From assembly GCF_900110875.1 (NCBI RefSeq), contig NZ_FOFM01000008.1:91349-155348 (forward strand): a stretch of DNA of 64,000 nucleotides, written 5' to 3'. Positions 28,569 to 37,889 of the stretch are shown one piece after another. The position numbers and the translations under genes are program-made. The notes under the pieces were generated by a model. The model was not told the DNA's origin. It made no database searches and saw only the letters and a list, made by a program, of their open reading frames with translations. The first letter of the stretch is position 1. The number at the start of each line of letters is the position of its first letter. Source of the stretch: Pseudovibrio axinellae (GTDB lineage Bacteria > Pseudomonadota > Alphaproteobacteria > Rhizobiales > Stappiaceae).

Positions 28569-30341
28569 TTAGGATCGCGGCAGATAGTTCATAGGATCAA
28601 CCGGTTTATTGGCTTTGCGCAGCTCAAAGTGAAGCTGAGGCTGCGTCACAGAGCCAGTTGCACCCGCCATGGCAATCGTTTGTCCACGGCGCACAACATC
28701 ACCCCGACGCACCTTAAGCTCCTTGTTATGGGCATAAGCTGACACCCAGCCATTATCATGGCGGATGAGAACCAAATTCCCAAAACCTTTCAGCTCATTA
28801 CCAGCGTAAACAATCGTGCCGTCTTCGGCCGCTTTAATGCCTGTTCCAGATGGTACAGCCAAATTGATACCGTCGTTTCTAGAGCCGCCCGGCTTCACAC
28901 CAAAGTCCGAAATGATGCGGCCACGTACAGGCCAGCGGAATGTAGTCGCTTCCTCTGTGACAGCCTTTGGAGCTTTTGTTTGCTTGGCAGGTTGGACGGG
29001 CGCTGGCTTTGAAACCTCACTAGGCTGCAAACGAACAACATCTACATCCATATCCGGTTCGGGAATGACCGGCGCAATCGGAATCTGTGGCCTTTGAACA
29101 CTCGCGGTATGAACCGGCGTTGGCGTCAGAGAGTTGGCCAGCGTAATTTGCGGGGCAACCGGTGCGCTTGTTGGCTGCTGCCTCAAGCTAGCTAGCGCAA
29201 TATTTTTCGGCTTGGGCACCTTATCGGTCGCCGTTGTTTTGGCAACAGCAACAGGTCTCAGAGCCTGAGGGACTTGGGGTTTGCTCTTGGGCGTCGTAAC
29301 AACATGAACTGGAGCCATATTGATCGCAGCTTGACCTGTGGCAGGCACGCCATAAGCGGGCTGCGCGCTCGCTGGTCGCGGAGCAACAATCGGCGACAGT
29401 GATTGGCTACGATACGTTGTCGTTGGCTCCGGCGAACCATACACCTGCCCCGGCGCAGACCTCATCGGCGCTAAAGTGGTCGAAGGCACGGCTGGCGCAG
29501 GAGCCCCAGGCTGAACTGGATAGGCTGGCGGCGGCGCATCGCTATAAACAGGACGCGAGCGTTCACCCACATTCCCTGGAGGCACCAGCGCAACAGCGAT
29601 TCTGGTCGCAAATTCATTTCGAGAGTTCTGACTGGCATTACTTTGCGCATTTGTATTCAACGGCGAAACATAGCGCGTTGGAATAGAAGCCGTTGTAAGC
29701 GGCTGTGATCGTGCAGCTGTCAGCTGATGCGGCATCACCCGCTCGCCCGCTTTAGGCGAGCGCACGGCCTGACGAACCACCTGCACAGGGATCACAACAG
29801 AATCACCTGGTTGCAATGCGGAGTCAACCGTCACTCTGTTTGCATGGAGAATTTCGTTAACCGGAACCCGGTAATGCCATGAAAGGCTTTCAACATTCTC
29901 ATTTGACTTTAACGTCACAACCTGTCCGCCAACAGCTGTCCACCCCAAAGGGCTGCCATTGGGGGCCTTGGCCAGAGCAGCAGGAACCAGTCGACTGGCT
30001 CGCACGCGCTTGCTGGGCGCAGCAGGTTGTTCTGCAGAAAATTTCGGCTGCCAGATTTGTCGAGTATACGCTTGCGGTTGCACCGAACCGGTTACAATTG
30101 CACTGTTATTTCCCCCTGATGGAGGCAGTATAACACCACGCTGCACACTAGAGCGGGAACTCGCTGGCGGTAACCCGGGAGTAACGACAACAGCCGTTTG
30201 CGCCGCAGGCGTCGGCTCATCAACATATTCAGATTGACCAAAGCGGTCCACATTACCACTGCAGCCAGCAACACTTGCTGTCAGCAAAAACAATGCTACG
30301 CCGCGCCGTAATCTGGCTTTCTCACGGGAATGAAACTGCAT
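28569..30341 (-). CDS. LysM/M23 lipoprotein, degenerate amidase activator (NlpD-like)
   Basis: 590-residue lipoprotein with lipobox VAGC, a LysM domain at about 140-185 (VVTLKSNENVESLSWHYRV to LQPGDSVVIPV), a long Pro/Ala/Gln-rich linker, and a C-terminal M23 (LytM) domain from about 475. The zinc ligands are gone: the first HxxxD reads NDGIN, and the HxH before FELR reads QLH. It should therefore not cut peptidoglycan but activate an amidase at division, like NlpD and EnvC. Start at ATG 30341 (MQFHSREK), with a purine-rich site; a start five codons earlier is possible. Last gene of the serS-surE-pcm run. Confidence 0.92.
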   Translation of the reverse strand: MQFHSREKARLRRGVALFLLTASVAGCSGNVDRFGQSEYVDEPTPAAQTAVVVTPGLPPASSRSSVQRGVILPPSGGNNSAIVTGSVQPQAYTRQIWQPKFSAEQPAAPSKRVRASRLVPAALAKAPNGSPLGWTAVGGQVVTLKSNENVESLSWHYRVPVNEILHANRVTVDSALQPGDSVVIPVQVVRQAVRSPKAGERVMPHQLTAARSQPLTTASIPTRYVSPLNTNAQSNASQNSRNEFATRIAVALVPPGNVGERSRPVYSDAPPPAYPVQPGAPAPAVPSTTLAPMRSAPGQVYGSPEPTTTYRSQSLSPIVAPRPASAQPAYGVPATGQAAINMAPVHVVTTPKSKPQVPQALRPVAVAKTTATDKVPKPKNIALASLRQQPTSAPVAPQITLANSLTPTPVHTASVQRPQIPIAPVIPEPDMDVDVVRLQPSEVSKPAPVQPAKQTKAPKAVTEEATTFRWPVRGRIISDFGVKPGGSRNDGINLAVPSGTGIKAAEDGTIVYAGNELKGFGNLVLIRHDNGWVSAYAHNKELKVRRGDVVRRGQTIAMAGATGSVTQPQLHFELRKANKPVDPMNYLPRS

Positions 30342-30430
30342 ATCCGCCCTACCCAATACAAATAAAAGGCTAACTGGCGTAAGTTTACTGACAACAGAGT
30401 TGATAAAGACTTAATCAAACACTCATTTGC

Positions 30431-31123
30431 TTACAATTTTGCAGCAATTCCCGGCGTCAACGACACATATCGGAAACGACCGAGCATAGTTTCATCGAGT
30501 CCGCGACCGCCTTTGTCGTATTGAATGAGATGGCACATCCCATTCTCTTTTTTCAACGGTGCCAAAAGGCGTCCCCCTGGGGCCAGTCGGTCGAACAGGA
30601 AACCCGGCACCCGCTCCAAAGCACCATTCAAAATAATACGATCAAACGGCCCGCCATCATCCTCTTCGTCAATAGGTGCAGCAAAGCCGTCTGCGTGCAC
30701 CACATCCACATTGGTAATTTTGCACGAACGCAAACGCTCCCGGGACAGATCAGCAAGCGTCCGATAACGCTCAAGAGAAACAATACGATCACAGATCTTG
30801 GAAAGCACCGCGCACTGATAACCGGACCCGGTACCGATCTCCAGCAAAGAATGATCCGGCTTCATCTGCAAGAAGTCTGCCACCTTACCAATCAAAGACG
30901 GTTGAGTGCTCATCTGACCGCAGTCGATGGGAAACGCCCGGTCTTCATAGGCAAGAAACTGCTGGCTGGCTGACAAGAATATTTTGCGAGGAATAGCCTC
31001 AAGCGCGCCCAAAACCTCAAGGTCCTGAACACCCACAGAGCGAAGTTTCATCACCCAGGCAGCTTGCTTGGCAAGGTTTTCTTCTGAGCGCCCGTCTTCG
31101 TCAGCAAATAGGCTGTCTTCCAT
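30431..31123 (-). CDS. pcm: protein-L-isoaspartate O-methyltransferase
   Basis: 230-residue Pcm that methylates isoaspartyl residues in damaged proteins using S-adenosylmethionine. Seen: CGQMSTQPSLIGKVADFLQ, motif I LEIGTGSGYQCAVL, IVSLERY, and the C-terminal PGGRLLAPL. Start at ATG 31123, preceded by GGCGGAG; upstream in-frame codons are spacer. It follows surE by 66 bases on the same strand, the widespread surE-pcm pairing of stationary-phase repair genes. Confidence 0.95.
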   Translation of the reverse strand: MEDSLFADEDGRSEENLAKQAAWVMKLRSVGVQDLEVLGALEAIPRKIFLSASQQFLAYEDRAFPIDCGQMSTQPSLIGKVADFLQMKPDHSLLEIGTGSGYQCAVLSKICDRIVSLERYRTLADLSRERLRSCKITNVDVVHADGFAAPIDEEDDGGPFDRIILNGALERVPGFLFDRLAPGGRLLAPLKKENGMCHLIQYDKGGRGLDETMLGRFRYVSLTPGIAAKL

Positions 31124-31189
31124 CTTATACACTCCGCCTATGTGCAAGGTGGAGCTTGCTGAGGATCCAGCAAGCTCAAATCAAATGGA

Positions 31190-31954
31190 TCAGGAATTTT
31201 CGAATTTCTTTTCCAGCTGCCCCATCAACTCATCAGCTGTCAGGTTCAGGTGCAGCGGCGTGACAGAAATATAGCCTTCCTTCAACGCTTCAATGTCAGT
31301 TCCTTCACGCACGCTTGGCACGCCATTATTAAAAGCAAGCCAGTGATACGGATTGCCACGGCCATCTCGGCGACTTTCAATATACAAAGACCCGGCATCA
31401 CGCTTACCCTGACGCACAACTTTAACGCCCTTGACGTTCTCAGGCCGGTCTTTAGGAAAATTCACGTTAAGCAGCGTATCAGCTGGCAGATCAAACTCCA
31501 TCAAGCTCCGCAGGACACCAACGGCATGTGCCTCTGAAGTATCGTAACTCGGTCCAGCCTCACTCCCAAAGGCATACGCTTGAGACAGCGCAATTGAGCG
31601 CACGCCCATCAAAGCACCTTCCATGGCAGCAGCAACGGTACCGGAGTAGGTAACATCATCAGCGATGTTGGCGCCGCGGTTGATACCGGACAAAACCAGA
31701 TCAGGAGGACTGTCCATAATGGAACGTACCGCCATAATCACACAGTCGGTCGGCGTACCACGCACAGCAAAGTGGCGATTGTCAATTTGGCGTACACGTA
31801 AAGGGTCATTCAACGAAAGAGAGTGCGCCACACCGCTCTGGTCGGATTCTGGAGCAACCACCCACACATCATCAGAAATCTGTCGCGCAATGCGCTCTAA
31901 AACCTCAAGACCCTCAGCATGGATCCCGTCGTCGTTGGTTAGTAAGATACGCAT
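31190..31954 (-). CDS. surE: 5'/3'-nucleotidase SurE
   Basis: 254-residue metal-dependent nucleoside monophosphate phosphatase. Metal-site motif [13 protein letters not shown] at the N-terminus, [15 protein letters not shown], the RGTPTDCV block, [28 protein letters not shown], and NVNFP. Start at ATG 31954 with AAGGGA upstream; the 16 upstream codons that stay open are spacer. Between serS and pcm in the same direction. Confidence 0.97.
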   Translation of the reverse strand: MRILLTNDDGIHAEGLEVLERIARQISDDVWVVAPESDQSGVAHSLSLNDPLRVRQIDNRHFAVRGTPTDCVIMAVRSIMDSPPDLVLSGINRGANIADDVTYSGTVAAAMEGALMGVRSIALSQAYAFGSEAGPSYDTSEAHAVGVLRSLMEFDLPADTLLNVNFPKDRPENVKGVKVVRQGKRDAGSLYIESRRDGRGNPYHWLAFNNGVPSVREGTDIEALKEGYISVTPLHLNLTADELMGQLEKKFENS

Positions 31955-32038
31955 TTTGCAACAATTCCCTTTCAACCTCACAATTTCGCTGGACAAGCCC
32001 AACGGCCCGTCCCAGCAAAATCACGAGTTTACCAATAT

Positions 32039-33319
32039 TTATGCACCAATGACTTCAAGGCCATTCATGTAAGGACGAAGGACCTCCGGAACCGTAATTG
32101 TTCCATCAGAATTCTGGTAGTTCTCCATCACTGCAATCAAACAGCGACCAACGGCAACGCCAGAGCCGTTCAGAGTATGAACAAACTTCAGCGCCTTTTC
32201 GCCTTCCACACGATAACGCGCGTTCATGCGGCGACCCTGAAAGTCACCACAAACAGAGCAAGAAGAAATCTCGCGGTAAGCGTCCTGACCCGGCAGCCAA
32301 ACTTCAATATCGTAGGTTTTACGAGCACCAAAGCCCATATCACCAACACAAAGTGTCACAACACGGTAGTGCAAGCCAAGCAGCTTGAGAACCTTTTCAG
32401 CAGACTCACGCATCCGCTCCAACTCTTCCATGGAGCTGTCCTCATCCGTGATGGAAACAAGTTCACACTTCTGGAACTGGTGCTGACGCAGCATACCAGC
32501 TGTGTCACGACCAGCAGATCCCGCTTCTGAGCGGAAGCAATAGGTAAGTGCTGTCACGCGCATCGGAAGGTCTGCCGCAGCAAGTGTTTCACCTGCAACC
32601 ATATTGGTCAGCGGAACTTCTGCAGTCGGAATCATCCAGTGACCGGTGTCCTTATCGCGGAACTGGTCTTCACCAAACTTAGGCAGCTGGCCCGTACCGT
32701 AAAGCGCGTTATCACGCACCAGCAGTGGCGGTGAAACCTCTGTGTAGCCATTTTCTTGCGTATGCAGATCAATCATGAACTGGCCAATCGCACGCTCAAG
32801 GCGGGCAATCTGGCCCTTCAGCAACACAAAACGGGCACCAGACATTTTGGCAGCCGTTTCAAAGTCCATACCGCCAAGCTGTTCGCCCAGTTCGTAGTGC
32901 TCTTTGGGCTCAAAATTCTTGAGTGGCTTCTCGCCATACGTGTGCAGCAGAACGTTATCCGCCTCATCGGAACCAAGAGGCACATCCTCAAACGGAATAT
33001 TGGGGATAACAGCCAAAGCATCTTCAAGAGCCGCGTTCAGCTTGCGCTGCTCTTCTTCACCGTTGTGAATAAAGCTTTTAATTTCGGCAACTTCGCTCTT
33101 CAGGGCTTCGGCTTTTTCCGTATCACCCTGGCCCATGGCCATGCCGATTTCTTTGGATGCCGAGTTACGGCGCTGCTGCGCCTCCTGAAGCTTAGTGGTG
33201 TGAGATCGGCGCGCGTCATCGAGTTCAACGAGGTGCGCAGCGCGTGGTTCTTGGCCGCGTTTGGCGAGAGCTGCATCGAAGCTCTCCTGATTTTCACGAA
33301 TCCACTTGATATCAAGCAT
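32039..33319 (-). CDS. serS: seryl-tRNA synthetase
   Basis: 426-residue class II synthetase. N-terminal coiled-coil arm for tRNA(Ser) (residues about 25-105), then class II motif 2 ([21 protein letters not shown]) and motif 3 ([20 protein letters not shown]), with FKFVHT-type ending before it. Normal length. It is 71 bases downstream of tatC on the same strand. Confidence 0.98.
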   Translation of the reverse strand: MLDIKWIRENQESFDAALAKRGQEPRAAHLVELDDARRSHTTKLQEAQQRRNSASKEIGMAMGQGDTEKAEALKSEVAEIKSFIHNGEEEQRKLNAALEDALAVIPNIPFEDVPLGSDEADNVLLHTYGEKPLKNFEPKEHYELGEQLGGMDFETAAKMSGARFVLLKGQIARLERAIGQFMIDLHTQENGYTEVSPPLLVRDNALYGTGQLPKFGEDQFRDKDTGHWMIPTAEVPLTNMVAGETLAAADLPMRVTALTYCFRSEAGSAGRDTAGMLRQHQFQKCELVSITDEDSSMEELERMRESAEKVLKLLGLHYRVVTLCVGDMGFGARKTYDIEVWLPGQDAYREISSCSVCGDFQGRRMNARYRVEGEKALKFVHTLNGSGVAVGRCLIAVMENYQNSDGTITVPEVLRPYMNGLEVIGA

Positions 33320-33390
33320 AACTTAGTAACCCCGGCAGGCTTGCCTTGAAATGACCCGCCGGGAACTCGCAATCAAAGGGGAAGTTTAGC

Positions 33391-34176
33391 CTAGGCCTCT
33401 TCTTCCGCTTCCTTCTCTTCGCGTTTTTTCTCGACGAGCCGTACACAATAGATGGAGACTTCGTAGAGAAGCAGAGTGGGAAGTGCAAGACCGATCTGCG
33501 AAATCGGGTCCGGAGGTGTTAAAATTGCCGCAGCAGCAAAGGCTGCAACAACAGCGTATTTACGCTTTCCCTTAAGAGACTCTGAGGTTACCAGACCGGC
33601 GCGACCCAAAAGGGTCAACACAACCGGAAGCTGAAACACCAGACCAAACGCAAAGATAAGCACCATCACAAAGCTCAGGTACTCGCTCACGCGTGGCAAC
33701 ATCTCAATTGAGGCCTGCCCGTCCATGCCCATCTGTTGCATCGCAAGGAAGAAACCCATCGCCATTGGCAACACAAGGTAATAAACCAGCGCCCCACCAA
33801 TCACGAACAAAATCGGCGTCGCAATAAGGTATGGAATAAATGCACTGCGCTCATGCTTATAAAGCCCTGGCGCCATAAACATGTAAATCTGCCCTGCTAG
33901 AACAGGAAAGGCCACAAAAAGCGCACCAAACAGTGCAAGCTTCATCTGGGTAAAGAACCACTCATGTGGCGCAGTATAAATCAGACGAACTTCAAGGTTC
34001 TCACCGGCAGCCTGTTCAAAAGGAAGCACGAGAAAATTGAAAAGATCATTTGAAAAATAGAAGCAAACCGCAAACGCAATAGAGATCGCGATTACCGACT
34101 TCATCAGCCGAGAACGCAATTCGATCAGGTGTTCGATCAATGGCGCGCGCGAATCTTCAACTTCGTTATCACTCAT
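33391..34176 (-). CDS. tatC: Sec-independent protein translocase TatC
   Basis: 261-residue six-helix receptor of the Tat pathway that recognises twin-arginine signals. Seen: LIEHLIELRSRLMKS at the N-terminus, PHEWFFTQMKLALFGALF, AFIPYLIATPILFVIG, LPVVLTLLGRAGLV and the AAAILTPPDPISQIGLALP block. The C-terminal tail is unusually charged (KKREEKEAEEEA). 11 bases behind tatB. Confidence 0.97.
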   Translation of the reverse strand: MSDNEVEDSRAPLIEHLIELRSRLMKSVIAISIAFAVCFYFSNDLFNFLVLPFEQAAGENLEVRLIYTAPHEWFFTQMKLALFGALFVAFPVLAGQIYMFMAPGLYKHERSAFIPYLIATPILFVIGGALVYYLVLPMAMGFFLAMQQMGMDGQASIEMLPRVSEYLSFVMVLIFAFGLVFQLPVVLTLLGRAGLVTSESLKGKRKYAVVAAFAAAAILTPPDPISQIGLALPTLLLYEVSIYCVRLVEKKREEKEAEEEA

Positions 34177-34187
34177 AAATAGCCGCC

Positions 34188-34664
34188 CTAGCTTTCATCT
34201 TTGCTGGAAGGAGTGCTTGCGGCACTTTCTTTGGCTTTCTGTACGGAAGCCAGTTCTGATGAAGAAACAACCTTTTTCTCAGAAACTTCAGCTTTTACAG
34301 GAGCGCTTTTCGAAACAGATTCAGAAGCCGTGCCCTCACTGAGCGAGGATTTCACTTCGTTTTCTGTCTTGGTCAAACCTTCCTGAAGTTTCGCTTTTTC
34401 TTCCTCAAGGCTTTTCTTCAAATCGCCAAGCGGATTGAAGTTCTGCGCTGCATCGGCCTGCTTGCGCATTTCGTCGATGCCAGACTGCTTTTCCGCTTCC
34501 TTGACAGCATCATTCAACGTGGACTGAAATTCGCCAGCCATACGCCGCACGCTGCCGATTGTGCGCCCGATTGTGCGCAACATACCCGGCAGTTCTTTGG
34601 GGCCAACCACCAAAATGGCAACCACAGCAACAAGGAGCAGCTCTGTCCATGCGATATCGAACAT
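34188..34664 (-). CDS. tatB: Sec-independent protein translocase TatB
   Basis: 158-residue protein: N-terminal membrane helix with the TatB start MFDIAWTELLLVAVVAILVV, the conserved Glu8, hinge GPKELPG, amphipathic helix, then a long Lys/Glu/Ser-rich tail. With TatC it forms the substrate receptor. It is 169 bases behind tatA, a long gap for a Tat operon, which holds two hairpins. Confidence 0.96.
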   Translation of the reverse strand: MFDIAWTELLLVAVVAILVVGPKELPGMLRTIGRTIGSVRRMAGEFQSTLNDAVKEAEKQSGIDEMRKQADAAQNFNPLGDLKKSLEEEKAKLQEGLTKTENEVKSSLSEGTASESVSKSAPVKAEVSEKKVVSSSELASVQKAKESAASTPSSKDES

Positions 34665-34681
34665 AAAGAGGCCGTTTCGTT

Positions 34682-34742
34682 TTTGTCGTCTACGACAACC
34701 TCAAAAAAGTCTCATAGACAACACAGTGCCGGTTATCGGCAC
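34682..34742 (-). other. two hairpins between tatA and tatB
   Basis: TTGTCGT-CT-ACGACAA (34682-34697) and GTGCCG-GTTAT-CGGCAC (34726-34742, stem on both sides of five bases), separated by an AGTCTCATAGAC segment that on the minus strand is followed by a six-T run. They could attenuate or process the tatA-tatBC message. Confidence 0.45.
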
Positions 34743-34833
34743 ATCCACTAGGGAAAGACGTAGCAACCATACCACAAGCTACGATTAAACCGACTTTCCC
34801 TAAACAATTTGCATCGATCCCATAAAAGAACAC

Positions 34834-35079
34834 TTAGTCCTTTTTAGCGGTGTCCTCAGCTTTTTCCTGAGCATTCACGCTCTTGCCTGGTGCATGATCG
34901 ATCACTTTAGGATCTTCATCTTTTTCTTTAGCTTCCGCAGCATCGTCGCTTAGACCTTTTTTGAAGCTGTTGATGCCCTTTGCAACATCACCCATCAACT
35001 CGGAGATCTTACCTCTTCCGAAAAGCAGAACTACGACAACCGCGATGATGACAATTTGCCAAATACCAATTGAGCCCAT
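34834..35079 (-). CDS. tatA: Sec-independent protein translocase TatA
   Basis: 81-residue pore-forming subunit. N-terminal helix after [19 protein letters not shown], then the amphipathic segment [19 protein letters not shown] and a charged tail. The ATG at 35079 is used with GGAG upstream; a TTG one codon earlier is possible. First gene of tatA-tatB-tatC. Upstream lies an unrelated ABC ATPase gene. Confidence 0.95.
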   Translation of the reverse strand: MGSIGIWQIVIIAVVVVLLFGRGKISELMGDVAKGINSFKKGLSDDAAEAKEKDEDPKVIDHAPGKSVNAQEKAEDTAKKD

Positions 35080-35162
35080 CAACCAAACTCCTTAAGAACT
35101 CTGAACCATGTTTTGAGAAGACACTACATCCCCTAGATACTAATAGGTAGTATCTATAGGAA

Positions 35163-36245
35163 TTACCCACTATGATTTACTGCAGTCTCTTGCCCAAAAA
35201 CCAAAACATTCTCTGCATCTATACACAGATCTATGACATTTTCTGGGTAGAATTGTAAGACATCCCTCGTACGAATACGTAGCGGCTGTATTAATCCATC
35301 AACTTGTACGTCCAAAAGGTCAGCCTCACCTGCCATTGCACGTGAAACTACTCTGCCTTTGAACTGCCCCGCACCATGACATACCTTTAAGTGATGAGGT
35401 CTTATACATAAGGTCGCATGAGACCCTTCTTCAAGGTCCGCATTAGGAAAGTTCCCGATAGGCGTGACAAGCCGGCCACCTTCAACTTTTCCGGGTATCT
35501 CATTGAGGTCAGAAAAGAATTTGGCTGCAAACAAACTATTGGGGTGGAAATAGATTTCTTCTGGCGACCCCAGCTGCACCACCTCTCCGTTGCGCATCAG
35601 CGCAATGCGGTCACTCACACGCAGGGCTTCTTCCGGGTCATGCGTGACCACGACAGCTGTTGCACCTTGCTGCTTGATCATTTCAAGAGTTTGCGCGCGC
35701 ACACTATCGCGTAACCGGCTATCAAGACCTGAAAACGGTTCATCCATCAGCAAAGTGTGCGGGCGCGGCGCCATCGCACGCGCCAATGCTGCGCGCTGCT
35801 GCTCACCGCCAGAAAGTCCATGCGGATAATCTTCCGCATACCGGTCAAGCCCGACCATCTCCAAGGCATCACGGGCCCGCGTTTCAGCAACATCTCCCCC
35901 TAAATCGGAAAGACCAAACTTCACGTTATCTAGAATCGTTAGATGCGGGAACAGCGCGTAGTCCTGGAACATGAGCCCAACGCCGCGCTTTTCCGGTGGT
36001 AGAAAGTTGCGCTCATCAGCAACCACTAAGCCGTTGATGCGAACACTTCCGTGCTGCTGACGAACAACCCCGGCAGCAATGCGCAGCAATGTTGTTTTTC
36101 CGCAACCAGAGTGCCCCAACAGGCACAACACTTCCCCGCTTTGCAAAGAAAGCGAAACACCGCGAACCGCAGGTAAGTCCCCATAATTATGGTAGATATC
36201 GTCAAACACCAGCCGCTCTGGCGCTGCAACCTTCCCTGGCTCCAT
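35163..36245 (-). CDS. ABC transporter ATP-binding protein, FbpC/PotA-like
   Basis: 360-residue ATPase subunit. Walker A GHSGCGKTT, Q-loop FQDYALFPH, signature LSGGEQQR, Walker B LLMDEPFSGLD, switch His VVVTHD, and a C-terminal TOBE-type regulatory region (CIRPHHLKV). The PPEKRGVGLMFQDYALFPHL stretch is typical of the iron(III) branch (FbpC), so iron or a similar small solute is likely, but no permease or binding protein is near. Start at ATG 36245 with GAGGG upstream. It interrupts the usual scpB-tatA adjacency, 58 bases behind scpB and 83 before tatA. Confidence 0.88.
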   Translation of the reverse strand: MEPGKVAAPERLVFDDIYHNYGDLPAVRGVSLSLQSGEVLCLLGHSGCGKTTLLRIAAGVVRQQHGSVRINGLVVADERNFLPPEKRGVGLMFQDYALFPHLTILDNVKFGLSDLGGDVAETRARDALEMVGLDRYAEDYPHGLSGGEQQRAALARAMAPRPHTLLMDEPFSGLDSRLRDSVRAQTLEMIKQQGATAVVVTHDPEEALRVSDRIALMRNGEVVQLGSPEEIYFHPNSLFAAKFFSDLNEIPGKVEGGRLVTPIGNFPNADLEEGSHATLCIRPHHLKVCHGAGQFKGRVVSRAMAGEADLLDVQVDGLIQPLRIRTRDVLQFYPENVIDLCIDAENVLVFGQETAVNHSG

Positions 36246-36303
36246 TTGTCCCTCTTCAAATTCACAGGATGAACGAACAATTGCTCGGCACTCCTGCATG
36301 TGT

Positions 36304-37020
36304 TTATTTTTCTCCGGCGTCTTCTTCAAGTGCGCCAGTTGTAAACATTTCACTTTCTTCCAGAGGATCTTCATCCTCAGTCAGATCAAGACTGTCATCG
36401 GGTGCTGGCACATGAAAGCTGGCAGGAATAGCGCTATCAAGCAGCCCCGCCCCCTTCAACTCTTCCAGACCTGGGAGATCCTTGATGGTGTCCAGACCAA
36501 AATGATCTAGAAAATCAAAAGTCGTTCCGTAGGTAACAGGACGCCCCGGTGTTCTGCGACGACCACGCATGCGCACCCAACCCGTTTCCAAAAGCACATC
36601 CAATGTGCCTTTAGAGGTAGAGACCCCGCGAATATCTTCAATCTCCGCACGGGTCACAGGTTGGTGAAAAGCAATAATTGCAAGCGTTTCTAAAGCCGCA
36701 CGCGACAAGCGACGCTGTTCAACCGCCTCGCGGTACAAAATGAACGATAAATCTTCTGCCGTGCGAAACGACCAACGATCCTCGGTGGATCGCAACTGAA
36801 CACCGCGCTTGCGATAAAACGCCCGCAACCGGTTGAGCGCACCACGAATATCGCGGCCTCCTGGAATCCGCTTGGAAAGCTCAGCAAAACTCAACGGCTC
36901 AGCGCTCGCAAAAATCAATGCTTCGACCATGCGCTCTGTTTCCAAAAGCTCACCAGCATCAGTGGCCTCAACCACCTCATCTGCAGCAGGACTGCCCAAA
37001 GGATCAGATGCCTTGCTCAT
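36304..37020 (-). CDS. scpB: segregation and condensation protein B
   Basis: 238-residue ScpB, the winged-helix kleisin partner of the SMC complex. Seen: MVEALIFASAEPLSFAEL, LSRAALETLAIIAFHQPVTRAEIEDIRGVS and the VRMRGRRRTPGRPVTYGTT block. The C-terminal 50 residues are acidic. Its ATGA start overlaps the scpA stop by four bases, so the two are translationally coupled. Confidence 0.95.
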   Translation of the reverse strand: MSKASDPLGSPAADEVVEATDAGELLETERMVEALIFASAEPLSFAELSKRIPGGRDIRGALNRLRAFYRKRGVQLRSTEDRWSFRTAEDLSFILYREAVEQRRLSRAALETLAIIAFHQPVTRAEIEDIRGVSTSKGTLDVLLETGWVRMRGRRRTPGRPVTYGTTFDFLDHFGLDTIKDLPGLEELKGAGLLDSAIPASFHVPAPDDSLDLTEDEDPLEESEMFTTGALEEDAGEK

Positions 37021-37889
37021 GACAACACAACTTCCTTTTCCTGCGAGGTTGCGGCGCTCTCATGAGCTTCCGCCTCATCTGGCGTGCGCTGTGAGGCTCG
37101 CACATATATTGTTTCAAAGGGCCCTGACTGCTGAATATCAATCACCCCTTCGCGTACCAGTTCCAAACTTGCTGAGAACGCAGAGGCCATAACTGTCGTC
37201 CGCTCCTGCGGGTCTTCAAGATACACCATCAAAAATCGCTCAATCGGCGTCCAAACTGCAACCTGCCCAACAAGGCGGTTCAAAATCTCTCGTGCGTCCT
37301 GCAGTGACCACACCTGCCGTTTTTTCACATAGACAGATGTGACTGAATTGCGTTGACGCTGCGAGGCATAAGCCATCAGCAAATCATAAAGCGTTGCAGT
37401 CCAAACACTGCGGCGCTCAACAGAGACGGTCTCAGGCGCACCGCGTGCAAACACTTCGCGCCCCAAACGAGAGCGCCCCATCAACCGTGCAGAGGCCTCT
37501 CGCATCGCTTCCAAACGCTGTAGCCGAAATGCCAGCGCTGCGGCAAGTTCCTCGCCCGTCGGCTCGTCAGTGTCTTTTTGCTGGGGAATAAGTAGACGGG
37601 ACTTCAGGTAGGCAAGCCACGCCGCCATAACCAGAAAATCAGCAGCCAGCTCCAAACGCAACCGGCGTGCTTCACGCACAAAATCAAGATATTGCTCAGT
37701 CAATGCCAAAATCGAGATCTTGGTGATATCGACCTTTTGACTGCGTGCAAGGCTAAGTAAAACATCAAGCGGGCCTTCAAACCCATCCACGTCCACGAGC
37801 AAGTTAGGCTCACCAGTCGCAGGCTGCTCAATGCCCCCTGCGTCTGCCAATGCATCCTCTACCTGCTCCATGGCCTCAATGTCACTCAA
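37017..37889 (-). CDS. scpA: segregation and condensation protein A
   Basis: 290-residue kleisin ScpA. Seen: VDGFEGPLDVLLSLARSQKVDI, ISILALTEQYLDFV, and LAADFLVMAAWLAYLKSRLLIP. The start is TTG (TTGAGTGAC) overlapping the nagZ stop by four bases, with AAGGA upstream; the next Met would drop only a few residues. Works with SMC and ScpB in chromosome condensation. Confidence 0.95.
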   Translation of the reverse strand: MSDIEAMEQVEDALADAGGIEQPATGEPNLLVDVDGFEGPLDVLLSLARSQKVDITKISILALTEQYLDFVREARRLRLELAADFLVMAAWLAYLKSRLLIPQQKDTDEPTGEELAAALAFRLQRLEAMREASARLMGRSRLGREVFARGAPETVSVERRSVWTATLYDLLMAYASQRQRNSVTSVYVKKRQVWSLQDAREILNRLVGQVAVWTPIERFLMVYLEDPQERTTVMASAFSASLELVREGVIDIQQSGPFETIYVRASQRTPDEAEAHESAATSQEKEVVLS

